From contig NZ_UWPJ01000012.1 of assembly GCF_900606115.1 (NCBI RefSeq), positions 62,001-126,000 on the forward strand: 64,000 nt of DNA, given 5' to 3'. The translations under genes were made by a program, and so were the position numbers. This DNA is from Pigmentiphaga humi. Lineage in GTDB: Bacteria; Pseudomonadota; Gammaproteobacteria; Burkholderiales; Burkholderiaceae_B. The notes beneath the pieces are model-generated. The model worked only from the letters and a program-made list of their open reading frames with translations, was not told the DNA's origin and did not search any database. Below, in pieces: positions 28,246 to 36,436 of the stretch. Positions within the stretch are counted from its first letter, which is position 1, and the number at the start of each line of letters is the position of its first letter.

Positions 28246-29304
28246 ATGTGGCAACCCGACATCGACGCGGCCGAACTGACTTCAGCATTCCGCCGCCAGC
28301 TTCAACTGTGCAATCTTCAGCCGGGCGAAACGGTGGCGTTTCTCACCGATCAGGGCTCGGATCGCACCGCCGTGGACGCCGGCTTCGCGGCGGCGGCGGA
28401 GCTGGACAACCAGGCCTACGAGATCCACGTGCGCCAAGGCACGGACGACCGCTACATGCAGTCCAACCCGTTCCTGGCCCCCGGGCTGATCGACGCCATC
28501 TGCAAAGCGGACCTGGTGATCTGCTTTTTCGTCGGCTTCTTTTCCGCCTGGCAGAAGCCCGCCCGGGCGGCTGGCGCGCGCGTGCTCAATATTCTGGATA
28601 AGCCCTACCAGTTGATCCGCCTGCAGGCCACGCCCGAATTGCGGCAGGCGGTGGTCGCGGCCAGCCGCCGGCTGGAAACGGCCAGGACGATACGCGTGCT
28701 CAGCGAGGCCGGTACCGACCTCGTCTGGGACATCGACAAATCCACTCCGCTGTCGGTGCACTATGGCGCGGCCGACCTGCCCGGCACGATGGATCAATGG
28801 GGCCAGGGCATGGTGGCTACCTTCCCGGTGGAGGGTTCGGCCCACGGCCGGGTCGTCGTTCAACCCGGGGACGTCTGGATTCTGCCCTATGCGCGCATGG
28901 TGCAGTCCACCATCGACCTGGACGTACGCGAAGGATTCATCCGCAATATCCGGGGCGGACTGGACGCCGACGTCTTCCGGTATTGGCTGGACAGTTGCAA
29001 GACCAGCGAGACGGACCTGGACCCCTACGCGCTATCCCACTTGGGGTGGGGGCTCAACCCACGAGCGCGCTGGGACGACATCATCCGCTATGAGAACCAG
29101 CCAGATTATCTGATCGCATCGATGCGCAGCTATCCGGGAAGCTTTCTGTTCTCGACCGGCCCCGGCCCCCGCCGCAAAACGCGCGGCCACATCGACATGC
29201 CCATGAACCACTGCACGATCCAGCTCGACGGCGAAACCGTGGTCGAGCGCGGCCGCATCGTCGCTCCGGACCTGATCGCGGATCCGGCACGCACCGGCCA
29301 CTGA
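28246..29304 (+). CDS. NicX-like (2,5-dihydroxypyridine dioxygenase / M29-aminopeptidase fold) metalloenzyme
   Basis: The protein has 352 residues from the ATG at 28246 (AAGGA eight bases upstream), the length of Pseudomonas NicX (about 350). The family metal site is recognisable: His265 in SHLGWGLNPRA and His315/Asp317 in GHIDMPMNH. These align with the iron ligands I recall for NicX (His265, His318, Asp320). YGAADLPGTMDQWGQG and SFLFSTGPGP also match that family. NicX opens 2,5-dihydroxypyridine to N-formylmaleamate. The substrate here may be another dihydroxylated heterocycle. It heads a unit with an arylformamidase-like hydrolase and a Bug protein. Confidence 0.78.
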   Translation: MWQPDIDAAELTSAFRRQLQLCNLQPGETVAFLTDQGSDRTAVDAGFAAAAELDNQAYEIHVRQGTDDRYMQSNPFLAPGLIDAICKADLVICFFVGFFSAWQKPARAAGARVLNILDKPYQLIRLQATPELRQAVVAASRRLETARTIRVLSEAGTDLVWDIDKSTPLSVHYGAADLPGTMDQWGQGMVATFPVEGSAHGRVVVQPGDVWILPYARMVQSTIDLDVREGFIRNIRGGLDADVFRYWLDSCKTSETDLDPYALSHLGWGLNPRARWDDIIRYENQPDYLIASMRSYPGSFLFSTGPGPRRKTRGHIDMPMNHCTIQLDGETVVERGRIVAPDLIADPARTGH

Positions 29305-29332
29305 AAGGCACACTCCACACTCCATCCTCTGT

Positions 29333-29378
29333 GCGAGGCCGCTGCCTTTGGAGATTTCCACCCCGGGGGCGGCCTCGC
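29333..29378 (+). other. Intercistronic hairpin between NicX-like and hydrolase genes
   Basis: The ten-base arms GCGAGGCCGC (29333-29342) and GCGGCCTCGC (29369-29378) are perfect complements around a 26-base loop. There is no T-run. It may be an mRNA processing or stability element that sets unequal expression of the two genes. Confidence 0.45.
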
Positions 29379-29397
29379 CATGAAAAGGAACACGCTC

Positions 29398-30264
29398 ATG
29401 AAATTCCTGGACTACCCCGAACGCCCCCCCCTGCGACCGCAGGCGGCCGCCTACCACGAACGGGTACTCGCGCTCGCATCCGGGACGCAAGGAGAAGAAG
29501 CCGCCTATGGCGACGATCCGCTGCAACGCCTGCTCGTCTTCGCCGCGCGGGAACCGGCGGGAGAAACGCTGCTGGTATTCCACGGCGGCAACTGGACGCA
29601 TGGATACAAGGAGTGGATGGCATTGATGGCGCCGCCGTTGAACCGGCGCGGCATCGCGCTGGTTTCCGCCGGCTACCGGTTGGGCCCGGTCAACCCTCAT
29701 CCGGTCGGCTTGAGCGACTGCGGCCTCGCTCTGCAGTGGGTCGGCCGCAACCTGTCACGTCTGGGCGGCCGGCCCGATGCGATCTTCCTCGGCGGACACT
29801 CGGCCGGCGCGCATCTCGCCGCGCTGCTGGCGGTGGCGCCTGAAAGCGCCGGTGCCGGCGCCCTGCCGGCAATCGCCGGTTGCCTGCCGGTGTCCGGCAT
29901 CTATCTGTTCGGACAGGACACTCAGGCCGCCGTGCCGCCCGCGCTCTTCCCGGATGGGGGCACCGAGGAACGACATGCCGCAGCCAGCCCGCTGCGGGCC
30001 GCGCTGGCCGGCGCCCCCCCCTTCCACATTTCCTGGGGCTCCGACGATCTGCCCCATATCCGCGCCCAGTCCGCGCATATGTTCCAGGCCCTGCGCACGG
30101 CAGGCGTGGAAGCAGAAACCCTGGTAATGGAAAACTGCGACCACTTCGCCGCCAGCTACGCCACGGCCGAGCCGGAGGGCGGGTGGGTCGGATCGGCGGA
30201 ACGCTTCATGCGCAGGCATCGCGCCCGGCAACATGCCGGCAAGAGCGATGAGCCGCATTCATAG
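29398..30264 (+). CDS. Alpha/beta hydrolase, arylformamidase (kynurenine formamidase)-like
   Basis: The protein has 288 residues from the ATG at 29398, which has AAGGAA eight bases upstream (an ATG 18 bases earlier is less well placed). HGGNW near residue 62 is the oxyanion motif of the HSL/arylformamidase group, and Ser135 lies in GGHSAGAHLA. A C-terminal ENCDHFA could give the His. If the upstream enzyme makes an N-formyl amide, as NicX does, a deformylase step here is plausible. That link is inference. Confidence 0.8.
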   Translation: MKFLDYPERPPLRPQAAAYHERVLALASGTQGEEAAYGDDPLQRLLVFAAREPAGETLLVFHGGNWTHGYKEWMALMAPPLNRRGIALVSAGYRLGPVNPHPVGLSDCGLALQWVGRNLSRLGGRPDAIFLGGHSAGAHLAALLAVAPESAGAGALPAIAGCLPVSGIYLFGQDTQAAVPPALFPDGGTEERHAAASPLRAALAGAPPFHISWGSDDLPHIRAQSAHMFQALRTAGVEAETLVMENCDHFAASYATAEPEGGWVGSAERFMRRHRARQHAGKSDEPHS

Positions 30265-30408
30265 CCGGTATGAGCGCCGCGCGGTAGCTGGCGCGCCCAT
30301 CCCTGCTTAGACTGCATTATGACAAACGCCGCCGGCATCGCCGAACACGACCGCCCTCCGGCGTGCCGATGCGCCGACACTCGCGGCGCACGATAAAAAG
30401 GAGACTCC

Positions 30409-31392
30409 GTGCCTGACCTCCCCCTTCCCTTCGCGCTGCGCGCCTGCGCGGCCGTGCTGCTGGCGGCCGCGTCGCTCGCAGTCCAGGCCAGCTATCCCGA
30501 CCGCCCCTTGCGTCTCATCGTTCCTTCCGCCGCCGGCGGCAGCACCGACCTGCTGGCGCGCCAGATATCCATCCCATTGTCGCGCCAGCTCGGCCAGCCT
30601 GTCGTGGTGGAGAACAAGCCCGGCGCCGGCACCGCCATCGGTGCCCAGTCGCTCGCCGCCGCCAGGCCGGATGGCTACACCCTCATGCTGACGACCAACT
30701 CCACCTTCACGCTGAATCCCGCGCTGAGCAGGCATGCTCCGACCTACGACCCGGTCAAGGACTTCGAACCCGTCGCGACGATCGCCGACCTTCCTCTGGT
30801 GCTGGCGATACGCGCCTCCTACGGCATCAGTACGGTGCAGGAACTGATCGCAGCGGCCAAGGCCGCGCCCGACACCTATCGCTTCAGCAGTTTCGGGCAG
30901 GGAACAGGGTCGCATTTCGCGGGGGCGAATTTCGAGGCGGAGACCGGTGTGAAACTCGGCCACGTGCCCTACCAGGGCGGACCACCGTCGGTCCACGCCA
31001 TGCTGGGCGGCCAGACGGCGATGACCGTGAACTCCGTCATGATCCTGCTTCCGCACATCAAGGCCGGCACGGTGAGGGCTCTGGCGGTCACGACGCCGCA
31101 GCGCTCCGGATTGCTGCCCGACGTGCCGACGCTGGCCGAAGCGGGCTACCCGCAAGCGGGACTGGAAGGCTGGAGCGCGATCGTCGCGCCGCGCGGCACG
31201 CCTGCCGAAGCGATCTCGCAGCTGCAGGCTGCGCTCTCGACGATCATGGCCGAGGCGGCGTTCCGCAAGCAGCTCGTGGAGTCGGGCTTCGATCCGGCCT
31301 ATCGAATCATCGGCAACTGGGCGGAATTCGTTACGGCGGAGACGAACCGATTTCGCCAGATCGTCGAACGCACAGGCCTCGCCCGGGACTGA
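30409..31392 (+). CDS. Bug/TctC-family periplasmic solute-binding protein
   Basis: The protein has 327 residues. The signal peptide (VLLAAASLAVQAS) is followed by YPDRPLRLIVPSAAGGSTDLLARQ, VVVENKPGAGTAIGAQ and the YQGGPPSVHAMLGGQTAM ligand-loop region. It is the third gene after the NicX-like and hydrolase genes on the same strand and probably captures that pathway's carboxylated substrate in the periplasm. No TctAB permease genes are in the window. Confidence 0.88.
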   Translation: MPDLPLPFALRACAAVLLAAASLAVQASYPDRPLRLIVPSAAGGSTDLLARQISIPLSRQLGQPVVVENKPGAGTAIGAQSLAAARPDGYTLMLTTNSTFTLNPALSRHAPTYDPVKDFEPVATIADLPLVLAIRASYGISTVQELIAAAKAAPDTYRFSSFGQGTGSHFAGANFEAETGVKLGHVPYQGGPPSVHAMLGGQTAMTVNSVMILLPHIKAGTVRALAVTTPQRSGLLPDVPTLAEAGYPQAGLEGWSAIVAPRGTPAEAISQLQAALSTIMAEAAFRKQLVESGFDPAYRIIGNWAEFVTAETNRFRQIVERTGLARD

Positions 31393-31481
31393 ACGGCCGC
31401 GGCAACGAAACGTTGCGCGCGCGCCGGGAGCTTCATAGACTCCCCTCGTGCACACGAACGCCACCGCGCCGCGGCTCCCCT

Positions 31482-32399
31482 GTGAAACCTGCTTTCGATC
31501 TGAACCTCCTGCCGGTCCTCGACGCGCTCATCAGCCAGGGAAGTGTATCCGGCGCTGCCGAGCTGCTCGGCATTACCCAGTCGGCGGCCAGCCACGCACT
31601 GCGCCGGCTGCGCGAGCACTTCAACGACCCGCTGTTCGTCCGCTCGGGCAGTCGCATGCTGCCCACACCCCGGCTCCAGGCGCTGGAGTCCTTCGTGCGC
31701 TCGACCATGGAGGGTCTGCACAGTCATCTCGACCCCAGGTTCGAGTTCGACCCGGCCACGGCGTCGCGCACGTTCACGCTGAGCTCCACCGACATGGGCG
31801 AAGCCGACTTCCTGGCATCCATCGTCGGCGAACTGCGCCGCCAAGCGCCTCGCTGCCGGCTGCGCATGGTGCCGGTCAAGCCGCGCGACGTTGCCGGCGC
31901 CCTAGAAAGCGGCGATGTCGATCTGGCGATCGGCGCGCAGCGCCTGACCAGCGAAGGGCTCTACCAACAACGGCTGGTGCGCAACCGTCTGGTATGCATC
32001 GCATCGGCAGACAGCTATCCGGATCTGTCCGCACTCACTCCGGAAGCATTCGCCGACCTGCCCCATATTGCGATCAACCCGTACGGCTACGATGAAGACT
32101 TGTACGAGTGGGCGTTCCAGGAACGCGGCCTGCACCGCCGCTTCGTCGTGACAACACGCAGCTTCCTGGCCGTGCCCCTGCTCGTGACGCGTTCAGACCT
32201 GGTCGCTACCGTCCCCGAAACGCTGCCGCGCCATTTCGGCGGGTTGGCCCGGCTGCATTGCCTTCCACCCTGCATAGAGCTGCCGCCCATCCTGATGCGG
32301 CAGGCCTGGCATCCGCGCTACCACTCGGATCCTGCCAATGTCTGGTTGCGCGCGATGATTTTCAAACTGTTCTCCGACGGCGCACAGGCGGCGCCTTGA
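31482..32399 (+). CDS. LysR-family transcriptional regulator (NahR/NodD-like subgroup)
   Basis: The protein has 305 residues from the GTG at 31482-31484. The start fits the classic FDLNLLPVLDALI opening, helix-turn-helix GAAELLGITQSAASHALRRLRE and FVRSGSRMLPTPRLQAL linker of the NahR-like subgroup. The C-terminal effector-binding domain is complete. Unusually it lies downstream of and codirectional with its likely targets (28246-31392) rather than divergent. The longer open frame from 31413 adds unconserved sequence. Confidence 0.88.
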   Translation: MKPAFDLNLLPVLDALISQGSVSGAAELLGITQSAASHALRRLREHFNDPLFVRSGSRMLPTPRLQALESFVRSTMEGLHSHLDPRFEFDPATASRTFTLSSTDMGEADFLASIVGELRRQAPRCRLRMVPVKPRDVAGALESGDVDLAIGAQRLTSEGLYQQRLVRNRLVCIASADSYPDLSALTPEAFADLPHIAINPYGYDEDLYEWAFQERGLHRRFVVTTRSFLAVPLLVTRSDLVATVPETLPRHFGGLARLHCLPPCIELPPILMRQAWHPRYHSDPANVWLRAMIFKLFSDGAQAAP

Positions 32400-32436
32400 C
32401 CGCCTGACAGAATGTTTCTCCCGAAGCCGCCGCCCG

Positions 32437-33462
32437 CTAGGCGCGCGGCTGCGCCCCCCGGCGATAAACCATCAACGCCCGCCGATACCGATTGACCATT
32501 TCCCCCCGCTGGTTCCGTGCCTCGGTCAGCACCGACACCACCCCCTGGTCGGGCCGCGAGCCGGAGGCGCGCGCGCCTTCGACCGTGGACCGCGCCTCCA
32601 GCGTGTCGCCCGGCATGAGATCGGCGCCGAATTCGACGTCGGTCCATCCCAGGTTGACGGTGACGCGGCCGAAGGTGCGCGTGGACAGGGCGACGGCGAT
32701 CGCGATGCCGACGGTTTGCGGCACGACCGGCCCTTCCAATCCCAGCGAGCGGGCGAAGTCGTGGTCGTGGTTGAGCGGCTGCCACTCCATCGCGCGCAGC
32801 GCATGCAGCGTCGCTTCTTCGGCCATCACAGTCTTGCGCGGGCCGTGCACGAAGGTTTCGCCTGCGCGCAAGTCCTCGAAATAGAGCCCGGTCTGTTCCA
32901 GCCAGGCCCCATCCTCCTGCTGCGCATGCGAGGCGAAGCGCGGCTCCAGGGCGGGCTCTCCCGCCATCCGGTCGGGGCCGGCCGCGCCGTGCCAGAGTTC
33001 GAGTTCGTAGCGCAGTTCGGCCACTTGTTCGCGGCGCTGGTTGAAGCCGCGCGTGCACAGCGCGGCCTTGCCCAGGCTGGCGTCGAGCCGTTCGACGGCC
33101 AGTACGTCGGTTTCGACGTAGAGGGTGTCGCCGCCGAACATCGGCCGCGTGAGCGCGATGCTGGACATGGCCACGATGCGCCGGCGCCGGCCGAAGGTCT
33201 TGGCGGTCATGCCGATCAGGCGCTGCAGGGTCAGGGTGCTGACCATGATGGGCTGTTTCCACTCGGTCTGCGCGGCGTAGCATTGGTCGTAGTGGACCAT
33301 GGCCGCGTTGAGCGTATCCAGGCATTCGGCCACGTTGTCCTGCTGCGAGAACGTGATGCCGGGCCGGTGCACGAAACGCTGGCCGGGCGCGAGCTGTTCG
33401 AATCCCAGGCCGAAGCGTTCGGCGTAGACACTGTCGTCCTGCCGGTAGTACGAGGTATGCAT
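32437..33462 (-). CDS. Tandem MaoC/hotdog acyl-CoA hydratase (itaconyl-/mesaconyl-CoA hydratase type)
   Basis: The protein has 341 residues with two consecutive hotdog halves. The first (residues about 15-150) holds HRPGITFSQQDNVAECLDTLN and the second (about 180-330) holds GPRKTVMAEEATLHALRAMEWQPLNHD region elements with NHDHDFARSLGLEGPVV. This double-MaoC layout is that of mesaconyl-CoA hydratases. Next to a CitE-like lyase and a CaiB-like CoA-transferase it fits the itaconate route: itaconyl-CoA to (S)-citramalyl-CoA. It follows the lyase gene by 18 bases on the same strand. Confidence 0.8.
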   Translation of the reverse strand: MHTSYYRQDDSVYAERFGLGFEQLAPGQRFVHRPGITFSQQDNVAECLDTLNAAMVHYDQCYAAQTEWKQPIMVSTLTLQRLIGMTAKTFGRRRRIVAMSSIALTRPMFGGDTLYVETDVLAVERLDASLGKAALCTRGFNQRREQVAELRYELELWHGAAGPDRMAGEPALEPRFASHAQQEDGAWLEQTGLYFEDLRAGETFVHGPRKTVMAEEATLHALRAMEWQPLNHDHDFARSLGLEGPVVPQTVGIAIAVALSTRTFGRVTVNLGWTDVEFGADLMPGDTLEARSTVEGARASGSRPDQGVVSVLTEARNQRGEMVNRYRRALMVYRRGAQPRA

Positions 33463-33480
33463 GCGGATCTCCGGTTGCGC

Positions 33481-34332
33481 TCAGGACGGCACGGCTTGCC
33501 GCAGGATGCGGCAGGCGCCGAGGTAGACAGGCTCGTCGACCATGGCGCCCCCCACCGAGCAGGCCCGCCCGCCCGCCGCCACGTAGGCCGCCACGACCTC
33601 GCGCGCCCAGGCCAGCCGCTGCGCGCTCGGGGCGAACGCCTGGACGATGATGGGCCACTGGCGCGGATGGATCGCTAGCTTGCCGTGAAAGCCCATCGCG
33701 CGGGCGCGCTCGCAGTCGACGCGCAGGCCGGCGTCGTCGTCGATCTGCACGTGCGGGACGTCCAGCAGGGGCACGCCGCTGGTCTCGAACAGCAGGCGGC
33801 CGCGTACATAGGCCAGGGCTTCCCAGCCGATATCGGCGCCCGCGTCCACCGCGTAATCGACCGCGCCGAACGCCAGACCCGCCAGACATGCGCCGGCCTG
33901 CGCGATGTCCGCGGCCTGGCGCACGCCGCGCACGGATTCGATCAATGCCATGACGCGCACCGCCTCGCGGGCTGCCCGGGCATGCGCATGCGCCAGCCGG
34001 ACTTCGGCAGCGCTCTCGGCCTTGGGCAGCACCACCAGATCGAGGGCGGGCAAGGGGCCGGCATGGGCCAGCGCGTAAAGGTCTTCGAGGCCGGCGGCGG
34101 TCTGCGGCGGGGAGATCCGCAGGGCCACCACGGGCTGGCCGGGCGCGGCCGGGTCCAGCGCGGCGAGCCAGGACAGCGTGTCGCGGCGGGCGCTGTCCTT
34201 GTCCTGTACGGGTACGGCGTCTTCCAGGTCGATGATGACGCCCGGCGCGCCGCCGCGCAGCGCCTTGTCGTAGCGGTCCGGCCGGTTGCCGGGGCAGAAC
34301 AGGAAGGTGGGGGGTAGCAAGGGCTGGATCAC
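33481..34332 (-). CDS. HpcH/HpaI (CitE-like) CoA-ester lyase, possible citramalyl-CoA lyase
   Basis: The protein has 283 residues. FLFCPGNRPDRYDKALRGGAPGVIIDLEDAVP at the N terminus (CoA-binding Arg and catalytic Asp/Glu region), VLPKAESAAEV, ALIESVRGV and FGAVDYAVDAGAD are the standard CitE/malyl-CoA lyase landmarks, ending with KLAIHPRQ. In the proposed pathway it would split citramalyl-CoA to acetyl-CoA and pyruvate. The gene lies between the regulator and the hydratase in one minus-strand group. A beta-methylmalyl-CoA or malyl-CoA substrate remains possible. Confidence 0.8.
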   Translation of the reverse strand: MIQPLLPPTFLFCPGNRPDRYDKALRGGAPGVIIDLEDAVPVQDKDSARRDTLSWLAALDPAAPGQPVVALRISPPQTAAGLEDLYALAHAGPLPALDLVVLPKAESAAEVRLAHAHARAAREAVRVMALIESVRGVRQAADIAQAGACLAGLAFGAVDYAVDAGADIGWEALAYVRGRLLFETSGVPLLDVPHVQIDDDAGLRVDCERARAMGFHGKLAIHPRQWPIIVQAFAPSAQRLAWAREVVAAYVAAGGRACSVGGAMVDEPVYLGACRILRQAVPS

Positions 34333-34372
34333 GCAGGCTCTCCGATACGGGATCGCGGCCGGCGCGACCGGT

Positions 34373-35110
34373 TCAGACGGTCGGCTCGCGCCGCATGACG
34401 GTGGTGAACAAATGGCGGCCTTCGGGGAACAGCGTCACCGAAGCGACGATCAGGTCTTTCTTGTTTCCGTAATACCAGGTGCGGGTACGCAGCGTCGGCG
34501 TGCTGGGCGCGGTCTCCAGCAGGGCGGCCTGCGCCCGGGTCAGCCGCACGGCATCGATTTCCTGGCGGATTTCGCACACCCGGTCGCCGCGCCGCTCGGC
34601 CAGCAACTCGGCGACCGAGGCGCGGTAGCCGTCCATCGCGTCGAGCGCTTCGGCATAGAGCGGGGGCACGTGGTGTTCGCTGTAGACCACCGGCGGCGCG
34701 CCTTCGGCCCGCCTCAGGCCGGTAACGCGGATGAAACGCTGCGCCGGCGGCAGCCGCAGCGCCCGCGCCGAGGGCTCGTTGCCGTCCACTTCCTTGATGG
34801 CCAGCGTGTGGAAGGTAAAGCCGCGCGTGAAGCGCAGGATGTCGTCCACCGTGTTGCCGACGTGGACGAAATCGCCGGTGGGCTGGGTCGACTCCACCCG
34901 CGTGCCTATGCCGGGCCGGCGGCTCACCAGCCCCTGCATTTCCAGCTCGCGCAGCGCGCCGCGCACGGTAATGCGGCTGACGTTGAATTGCTTGCCCAGC
35001 TCGTGTTCGGTCGGCAGCAGTCCGCCCGCGGGATAAATGCCGTCGCGGATCCGCCGGATCAGGGTCTGGGCCAGCAGCTTGTACTGCGAGCCGGCACTGC
35101 GCTGGAACAT
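34373..35110 (-). CDS. GntR-family (HutC/UTRA) transcriptional regulator
   Basis: The protein has 245 residues. The N-terminal winged helix (LAQTLIRRIRDGIYPAGGLLPTEHELGKQFNVSRITVRGALREL, about residues 12-58) and a C-terminal UTRA ligand domain (LRRAEGAPPVVYSEHHVP, RTRTWYYGNKKDLIVASVTLFPEGRH) define the HutC subgroup. It sits between the CoA-transferase gene and the lyase gene on the same strand, 11 bases after the transferase stop. It most likely controls this set and the divergent Bug gene, with the palindrome at 36363-36374 as a candidate site. Confidence 0.87.
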   Translation of the reverse strand: MFQRSAGSQYKLLAQTLIRRIRDGIYPAGGLLPTEHELGKQFNVSRITVRGALRELEMQGLVSRRPGIGTRVESTQPTGDFVHVGNTVDDILRFTRGFTFHTLAIKEVDGNEPSARALRLPPAQRFIRVTGLRRAEGAPPVVYSEHHVPPLYAEALDAMDGYRASVAELLAERRGDRVCEIRQEIDAVRLTRAQAALLETAPSTPTLRTRTWYYGNKKDLIVASVTLFPEGRHLFTTVMRREPTV

Positions 35111-35121
35111 GGGGCAACACG

Positions 35122-36321
35122 TCAGAGAACGCCAAGGGCTTTAAGTCTACCCTGCTCTTCCTCGCCCACCCCCAGGGAGGCGAGCAGCGCGGCGGTGTCC
35201 GCGCCCATGGCGGGCGCTGGGCTGGGCGGCACCGGCCCGCGCGACGTCCGCAGCGGGCTGGCCAGCACGTCGAGGCGCTCGCCGCCGTCCAGCTCGAAGC
35301 GGCGGATGCGCTCGCCGGCGCGCGCCACGGGCGCATCCAGCGCCTCGCCGACGGACCAGACCGGCGCGGCCGGCACCGCCCCGCCGAAGATTTCCATCCA
35401 CTGCGCCGTGGTGCGCGCCGAGAGCGCCTGGTCGAGCAATTCGGTCAGCGCCTCGCGGTGCCGCTTGCGCTGCGCGAAATCCAGGAAGCGGGGATCGGCG
35501 ACCCACTCCGGCCGGCCGATCCGTTCGCACAGGGCGCGCCAGAACTTTTCCTTGTTGCACATCAGGTAGATCCAGCCGTCGGCGGTGCGGTAGAGCTGGC
35601 AGGGCGTCAGCGACGGGTGGCCCGAGCGCGGCTGCCGCTCGGTCCCGCGAGCCCCGTTCAGATACCACGCGCCGACGTAATTGAGGTTGTACAAGGCCAC
35701 GTCGTACAGGCTGGTGTCGACGTCGCAGCCCTTGCCGCTGCGCGCGGCGTCCAGCAGGCCGCTGACCAGCCCGACCGACATCACCACCCCGGTCATGTAG
35801 TCCACCAGCGAGAGTCCCATGCGCGTCGGCGGCGTGTCCGGTTCGCCGGTCAGGGAGAAATAGCCCGCCTCGGCCTGCATGAGGTAGTCGTAGCCCGGCC
35901 AGGCGGCCCGTTCGCCGGTGCGTCCATAGGCCGAGATGTGGGCGCAGACCAGCGCCGGATTGACGTCTTTGAGCTGCTCGTAGGTCAGCCCCAGCTTGGC
36001 CGGCACGTCGCCCCGCAGGTTGTCGACCACGCCATGCGCGGTGGCCGCCAGCCGCCGGAACAGCGCGCGTCCCTCGGGATGGGCCAGGTTCAGCGCCATG
36101 CTCTTCTTGCCGCAGTTCAGGCTCTGGAAGAACAGGCTTTGCGCGCTTTCCGGCAACGCTTCGAGGAAATGCGGGCCGACCAGCCGGGACACGTCGCCGC
36201 CCTGGTCAGCCTGCTCGATCTTGATGATCTCGGCCCCCAGCGACGCCAGCAGCTGCGTGCCGAAAGGCGCGGCGCCATACTGCTCGACAGCCAGGATGCG
36301 AAACCCGTGGAGTAATGACAT
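35122..36321 (-). CDS. CaiB/BaiF-family (class III) CoA-transferase, possible itaconate CoA-transferase
   Basis: The protein has 399 residues. The N-terminal RILAVEQYGAAPFGTQLLASLGAEIIKIEQADQGGD and NCGKKSMALNLAHPEGR are family signatures. The catalytic Asp should be the one in GLSLVDYMTGVV near residue 168. It transfers CoA to a carboxylate without free energy loss. First gene of the minus-strand set with regulator, lyase and hydratase, it would activate itaconate (or mesaconate/citramalate) to its CoA ester. Confidence 0.85.
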   Translation of the reverse strand: MSLLHGFRILAVEQYGAAPFGTQLLASLGAEIIKIEQADQGGDVSRLVGPHFLEALPESAQSLFFQSLNCGKKSMALNLAHPEGRALFRRLAATAHGVVDNLRGDVPAKLGLTYEQLKDVNPALVCAHISAYGRTGERAAWPGYDYLMQAEAGYFSLTGEPDTPPTRMGLSLVDYMTGVVMSVGLVSGLLDAARSGKGCDVDTSLYDVALYNLNYVGAWYLNGARGTERQPRSGHPSLTPCQLYRTADGWIYLMCNKEKFWRALCERIGRPEWVADPRFLDFAQRKRHREALTELLDQALSARTTAQWMEIFGGAVPAAPVWSVGEALDAPVARAGERIRRFELDGGERLDVLASPLRTSRGPVPPSPAPAMGADTAALLASLGVGEEEQGRLKALGVL

Positions 36322-36362
36322 GACAGCTCGCTCATCGAAATTTGGGCAGGAACATCTTGTGT

Positions 36363-36374
36363 TTGTTATAACAA
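36363..36374. promoter_or_regulatory. Perfect 12-bp palindrome in the divergent CoA-transferase / Bug promoter region
   Basis: TTGTTATAACAA lies in an AT-rich pocket between the divergent starts at 36321 and 36437. Its form is compatible with HutC-subgroup GntR operators, so the regulator at 34373-35110 may act here on both directions. Confidence 0.5.
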
Positions 36375-36436
36375 TATATCAAAATCCCCATCCAGAAAAG
36401 CCGGCTGCCGGCGCCATTCCTAAAGAGGAGACTTCC

